Assembly (NCBI GenBank): GCA_028866785.1
Contig: JAGWHN010000019.1
Location: 1 to 15,629 of the forward strand
DNA from: Microcaldota archaeon
GTDB taxonomy: Archaea; Micrarchaeota; Micrarchaeia; Micrarchaeales; CABMGC01
Reading direction: 5' to 3'
DNA: 15,629 nt
A program made the translations under genes and the position numbers. Positions 13,302 through 15,629 of the stretch are shown in pieces. Below the pieces are notes generated by a model. The model searched no databases. It was not told the origin of the DNA and was given only the letters and a program-made list of their open reading frames with translations. Positions within the stretch are counted from its first letter, which is position 1. Each line of letters begins with the position of its first letter.

Positions 13302-14355
13302 GGTGCCAAGGAAGATTCGAGCCCCGCCAAAGAAGGAAAAGCCAAAGCCAAAACCAATGGCGCTCTGGCCGCTATACCTCCTTCTTATAGCACTCATAAT
13401 TGGCTACTCATTAGACAATAGCATTTATCTCGGCCTTGGGGCATTTCTCATCATTGTAATCATACTTGTGCTAATCGCAAAGGAGGTAAAGGAGGAGGCA
13501 AGCACTACGGGAATAACAGAGATTGCAAAAGAGCTTGCAATATACATCGGCGCCGCAATAGCGATTTGGCTTATACTCATTTTTGTCCTGCAGACATCCT
13601 CTCCAATCAACGCAGTCGCAAGCTGCAGCATGCTTCCTGTTTTGCAAAAGGGTGACATGGTAATCCTTCACGGAATTTCAAACTTCTCAAGCTTCCTTGC
13701 TTCAAGAAGCAATGTACCCGTCGTTAATATTTCCGCACAGCAGTTCCAGAGCTTTGAAGGCAACATAAACAGCGAGTTCCTCGCCTACTATGCATACTTC
13801 AACAACAATAAGTCAAACATAAGCAGCGTGCTTCCAAACGGCGACAACTCAAAGTACACTATTGCGCTCTACAACACCGAGTGCATAACAAAGTTCGATT
13901 ACCTAAACCAGCCGCAAAACCTAAGGCAGTGCTACGTCGGGCAAAACCCTTCTAGCAATCTAATAAAGTACAACTATTCGCTTGGAACACTAAATGTTGG
14001 AAACATAAACTACACCAACATTCAGACCTCCTCGATAGAAATCGCAAACACAACTATCAAAGAGAACTTCACAAACCCAATTGTGGTCTATGCAACAACG
14101 CCTCAGGATTCATTTAGTGGGGCAATAATACACAGGCTTGTCGCAGTACTCGCGGTGAACGGAACCTACTACACGCTCACAAGAGGGGACAACAACCCAG
14201 CGCTCGACCTTCAATTTGGAAACTATCCCGCCGCTCAGAGCACAGTAATTGGCTACGTTCTAACTAACTTCCCACTAATTGGCTATCTAAAACTGATAAT
14301 AAGCGGCCAGATTGGCGCGACGCCAGGCTGCGATCAAGTAATAACGCAGCACTGA
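13294..14355 (+). CDS. Signal peptidase I (S26B-like) with large sequon-rich insertion
   Basis: A membrane-bound peptidase that removes signal peptides from exported proteins. The 353 residues begin with a Lys/Pro-rich basic tail (1-22), then membrane spans at about 23-40, 44-62 and 79-99. Catalytic Ser112 sits in SCSMLPVLQKGDMVIL. His280 in IIHRLVAVL replaces the bacterial lysine, as in archaeal and ER-type enzymes, and the third box is TRGDNNPALD (Asp299, Asp305). A final hydrophobic stretch lies at about 322-338. Between Ser112 and His280 there are about 165 residues, far more than in typical archaeal homologues, rich in Asn and Ser and carrying many N-x-S/T sequons. The start is GTG at 13294, overlapping SMC by 8 bases; GTG at 13303 is an alternative three codons in. 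Each has a GGTG nearby (4 and 6 bases upstream respectively). Co-expression with SMC is likely positional rather than functional. Confidence 0.9.
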   Translation: MHKVPRKIRAPPKKEKPKPKPMALWPLYLLLIALIIGYSLDNSIYLGLGAFLIIVIILVLIAKEVKEEASTTGITEIAKELAIYIGAAIAIWLILIFVLQTSSPINAVASCSMLPVLQKGDMVILHGISNFSSFLASRSNVPVVNISAQQFQSFEGNINSEFLAYYAYFNNNKSNISSVLPNGDNSKYTIALYNTECITKFDYLNQPQNLRQCYVGQNPSSNLIKYNYSLGTLNVGNINYTNIQTSSIEIANTTIKENFTNPIVVYATTPQDSFSGAIIHRLVAVLAVNGTYYTLTRGDNNPALDLQFGNYPAAQSTVIGYVLTNFPLIGYLKLIISGQIGATPGCDQVITQH

Positions 14356-14369
14356 TTTTATTGAGCATG

Positions 14370-14408
14370 AATAGTGGATTAAGGTTCTTTTAAAATAATT
14401 CCACTATT
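14370..14408 (+). repeat. 9-bp inverted repeat (possible hairpin)
   Basis: AATAGTGGA at 14370-14378 is the exact reverse complement of TCCACTATT at 14400-14408, around a 21-base AT-rich loop. It begins 14 bases after the signal peptidase stop, where base composition shifts to AT-rich DNA. It may be a transcript-end hairpin or a protein-binding dyad, or mark an old insertion boundary. The symmetry is seen; the role is not known. Confidence 0.5.
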
Positions 14409-14500
14409 TAAAATATTATCAAAAATTAAGTTCGTAAATTAGACGACAAATGACCTTCTTAAGGGAAAGTAATATATATTTATAATCGGGACAAAACAAT
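14409..14500 (+). promoter_or_regulatory. Promoter of the SDH-type protease gene
   Basis: Very AT-rich DNA without an ORF. AATATATATTTATAAT at 14471-14486 is a strong TATA element whose centre lies about 22-27 bases before the ATG at 14501, so the message is probably leaderless. No RGTG-type ribosome site precedes the ATG, in contrast to most housekeeping genes in the window. Inferred from spacing. Confidence 0.55.
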
Positions 14501-15403
14501 ATGGTAAAAATAAATGAAAGTCTAAAGAAAGTTTTAGACGTTGCACAAGAAGAAGATATTGAACTTCTTGAACATTTTGCAAAAAATTCTAAAAAAGGAG
14601 ATGTTTTTCTATCAATGATTGCACCCTATGTAGGTGTTAAAATCAGCCCTTCTAGAGTTGCAACTGCAAGTATAGGCCTTTCTGAAGAATTCGGAATTGA
14701 GTCTGTATTAGAACAGATTAAAAAGAAGAGATCTAACGACTGCACTTTATATTTGTTGATTAATAGTCCTGGTGGATTGGTCACATCCTCTTACAAAGTA
14801 ACGAGGGCTCTTAGGAAAAGTTTCAAGAATATTATCGTATTTGTTCCCCACATTGCCGCAAGTGGAGGAACTTTGGTCGCACTTACTGGTAACAAAATTG
14901 TAATGGGTATGATGAGCCAAATTACTCCTTTAGACCCCCAGACAGGAGATAAGTCTGTTAATAACGTTGTGCGTGGTTTCGAAACAATAACCCAGTACTT
15001 TGAAACTACTTCGGAGAAAGATGCGCCTTATAGTTATAAAATATTGGCTCAAAAATACGATGCTATTGAATTGGATAAGGCCATTTCAAATATTCAATTA
15101 ATGAAGAAATATATCCGTGAAATATTAGAGAATGCAAATTATAAAAAAGATGATGTTGAAAGAATTGCAAATAAACTTGTAACAGGTTTCTATACACATA
15201 GTGATGTGATTCATTTTGACGAAGCCAAAAGCATAAACTTGAATGTTGTACCAAATACAGAATATGCAGAGCTATGGGATGCGTTTAGAGATATGTTGGG
15301 TAAATACGTCCTAGAGAGTGCTGATAAGCATATACTTAGATATTGGGTTAATGATGGTGAATTATATGGCAAAAAGAATAATGGAAAAATCAAGAAAAAC
15401 TGA
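14501..15403 (+). CDS. SDH-type serine protease (ClpP/crotonase fold)
   Basis: A member of the serine dehydrogenase proteinase family, which shares the ClpP/SppA fold. The 300 residues contain the family core: LYLLINSPGGLV (about 84-94, oxyanion-hole region), then VPHIAASGGTLVALTGNKIVM (about 115-135) with nucleophile Ser121 in AASGG, followed by SQITPLDPQTGD (139-150), the family's characteristic segment. A helical C-terminal half follows (YKILAQKYDAIELDKAI and the lid-like KLVTGFYTHSDVIHFDEA). Many homologues have an N-terminal membrane helix; here the N-terminus is charged and helical, so a soluble enzyme is likely. Substrates are unknown; membrane-protein quality control is a common guess. 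Base use is strongly AT-rich (AAA, TTA, ATT codons), unlike smc or the flavoprotein, which suggests later acquisition. The last bases overlap a small downstream ORF in another frame. Confidence 0.88.
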   Translation: MVKINESLKKVLDVAQEEDIELLEHFAKNSKKGDVFLSMIAPYVGVKISPSRVATASIGLSEEFGIESVLEQIKKKRSNDCTLYLLINSPGGLVTSSYKVTRALRKSFKNIIVFVPHIAASGGTLVALTGNKIVMGMMSQITPLDPQTGDKSVNNVVRGFETITQYFETTSEKDAPYSYKILAQKYDAIELDKAISNIQLMKKYIREILENANYKKDDVERIANKLVTGFYTHSDVIHFDEAKSINLNVVPNTEYAELWDAFRDMLGKYVLESADKHILRYWVNDGELYGKKNNGKIKKN

Positions 15404-15512
15404 AATCAAACCTGCGAAAGTGGAAGCCATTTGGTCTAATTCACGTATTGGGAACGATCCGCTACTAAACTTTTGGGCAAGTAAAATTATTAAGAAGGTA
15501 GAGAATTCTTAA
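15366..15512 (+). CDS. Small ORF overlapping the protease gene end
   Basis: A possible 48-residue basic protein beginning at ATG 15366, or 43 residues from ATG 15381. It overlaps the 3' end of the SDH-type gene by 38 or 23 bases in another frame, a layout typical of translational coupling. The part beyond the overlap (TEIKPAKVEAIWSNSRIGND, then PLLNFWASKIIKKVENS) has a balanced, protein-like composition with two tryptophans and an amphipathic C-terminal helix. I recognise no family. It could instead be a frameshifted tail of the protease gene, or chance coding. A T-rich tract follows its stop. Real-gene confidence is moderate to low. Confidence 0.4.
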   Translation: MAKRIMEKSRKTEIKPAKVEAIWSNSRIGNDPLLNFWASKIIKKVENS

Positions 15513-15535
15513 TTTTCATTTGGTTCTTTTTACTC
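15513..15535 (+). terminator. Oligo-T transcript end candidate
   Basis: After the small ORF stop there are T runs at 15513-15516 and 15527-15531 (TTTT and TTTTT) without a stem. Archaeal RNA polymerase can release at such runs. They are placed correctly to end the protease transcript. Inferred from sequence only. Confidence 0.35.
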
Positions 15536-15557
15536 CTCATGCCGTACAAAATCTGTA

Positions 15558-15629
15558 AGCTTTAAATACTTTTATAACAACAATATGTGTACTGAAAAGG
15601 TTACTTAAAGTGCTTTTGCAGTCGGGTGC
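15558..15629 (+). promoter_or_regulatory. Promoter for a gene beyond the right edge
   Basis: CTTTAAATA (15560-15568) and CTTTTATAA (15569-15577) are good TATA-like boxes, predicting a transcript start around 15588-15602. An ATG at 15585 opens only seven codons, so the transcribed feature, protein or RNA, must begin near or past the window edge. It cannot be identified. Confidence 0.4.

Noticed and set aside
15590..15629. Possible start of a tRNA or other RNA gene at the right edge
   Set aside because: There is a good TATA box, but the final 40 bases do not contain enough of an acceptor and D arm to support any RNA call.
1..15629. CRISPR array, insertion sequence, integrase or toxin-antitoxin module
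   Set aside because: No regularly spaced direct repeats, transposase-like ORF or terminal inverted repeats were seen. The winged-helix pair at 1166-1884 lacks any toxin-like partner.

Overview
This window looks like part of an archaeal chromosome, most likely from a small-genome DPANN lineage of the Micrarchaeota type. The domain assignment is firm. It rests on an aRF1-type release factor (NIKS and GGQ motifs), RNA polymerase subunit Rpo6/K, a geranylgeranyl-reductase-family enzyme, a Ser/His-type (S26B-like) signal peptidase, a tRNA-Leu gene with no encoded CCA end, and TATA boxes about 25-30 bases before predicted transcript starts. The lineage is inference from gene content and style. Genes are tightly packed on both strands, with convergent pairs that touch or overlap.

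Layout. Bases 1-1161 (-) hold aRF1, cut by the left edge. Bases 1166-1884 hold an AT-rich pair of small divergent winged-helix-like genes around a palindromic promoter. Bases 1888-3159 (-) hold seryl-tRNA synthetase, transcribed away from tRNA-Leu(UAG) at 3227-3313. That tRNA is followed after only 20 bases by a four-helix membrane protein gene (3334-3792). A family 2 glycosyltransferase (3877-4581, +) meets a PH-like/zinc-ribbon protein (4584-5135, -). Next come rpoK (5379-5549), which is easy to miss because it has no normal start codon, and a geranylgeranyl-reductase-like flavoprotein (5567-7012). A tryptophan-repeat solenoid protein (7126-7965, +) overlaps tail to tail with an SbcD/Mre11-related phosphoesterase (7957-8700, -). 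A site-2 protease (8748-9806), SMC (9867-13301) and an overlapping, unusually large signal peptidase (13294-14355) follow. From about 14356 the DNA turns AT-rich and carries an SDH/ClpP-fold serine protease (14501-15403) and a small overlapping ORF.

How the genes relate. Most are housekeeping: translation (aRF1, SerRS, tRNA-Leu), transcription (Rpo6), chromosome structure (SMC), lipid or quinone reduction, and membrane proteolysis (site-2 protease, signal peptidase). The two AT-rich patches differ in codon use from their neighbours and look acquired or accessory.

The most notable signal is in translation initiation. Several genes have RGTG exactly 5 bases before the start codon, and four share GTGNTNTC immediately before it. 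Those four start codons are ATG, TTG, ATA (rpoK) and CTG (serS). The last two are non-canonical, yet they sit exactly where the Rpo6 and SerRS families should begin. Other points of interest are the PxW-repeat protein, the sequon-rich insertion in the signal peptidase, and an aRF1 that lacks the cysteines of the usual zinc minidomain. I saw no CRISPR array, insertion sequence, prophage or classical defence system.
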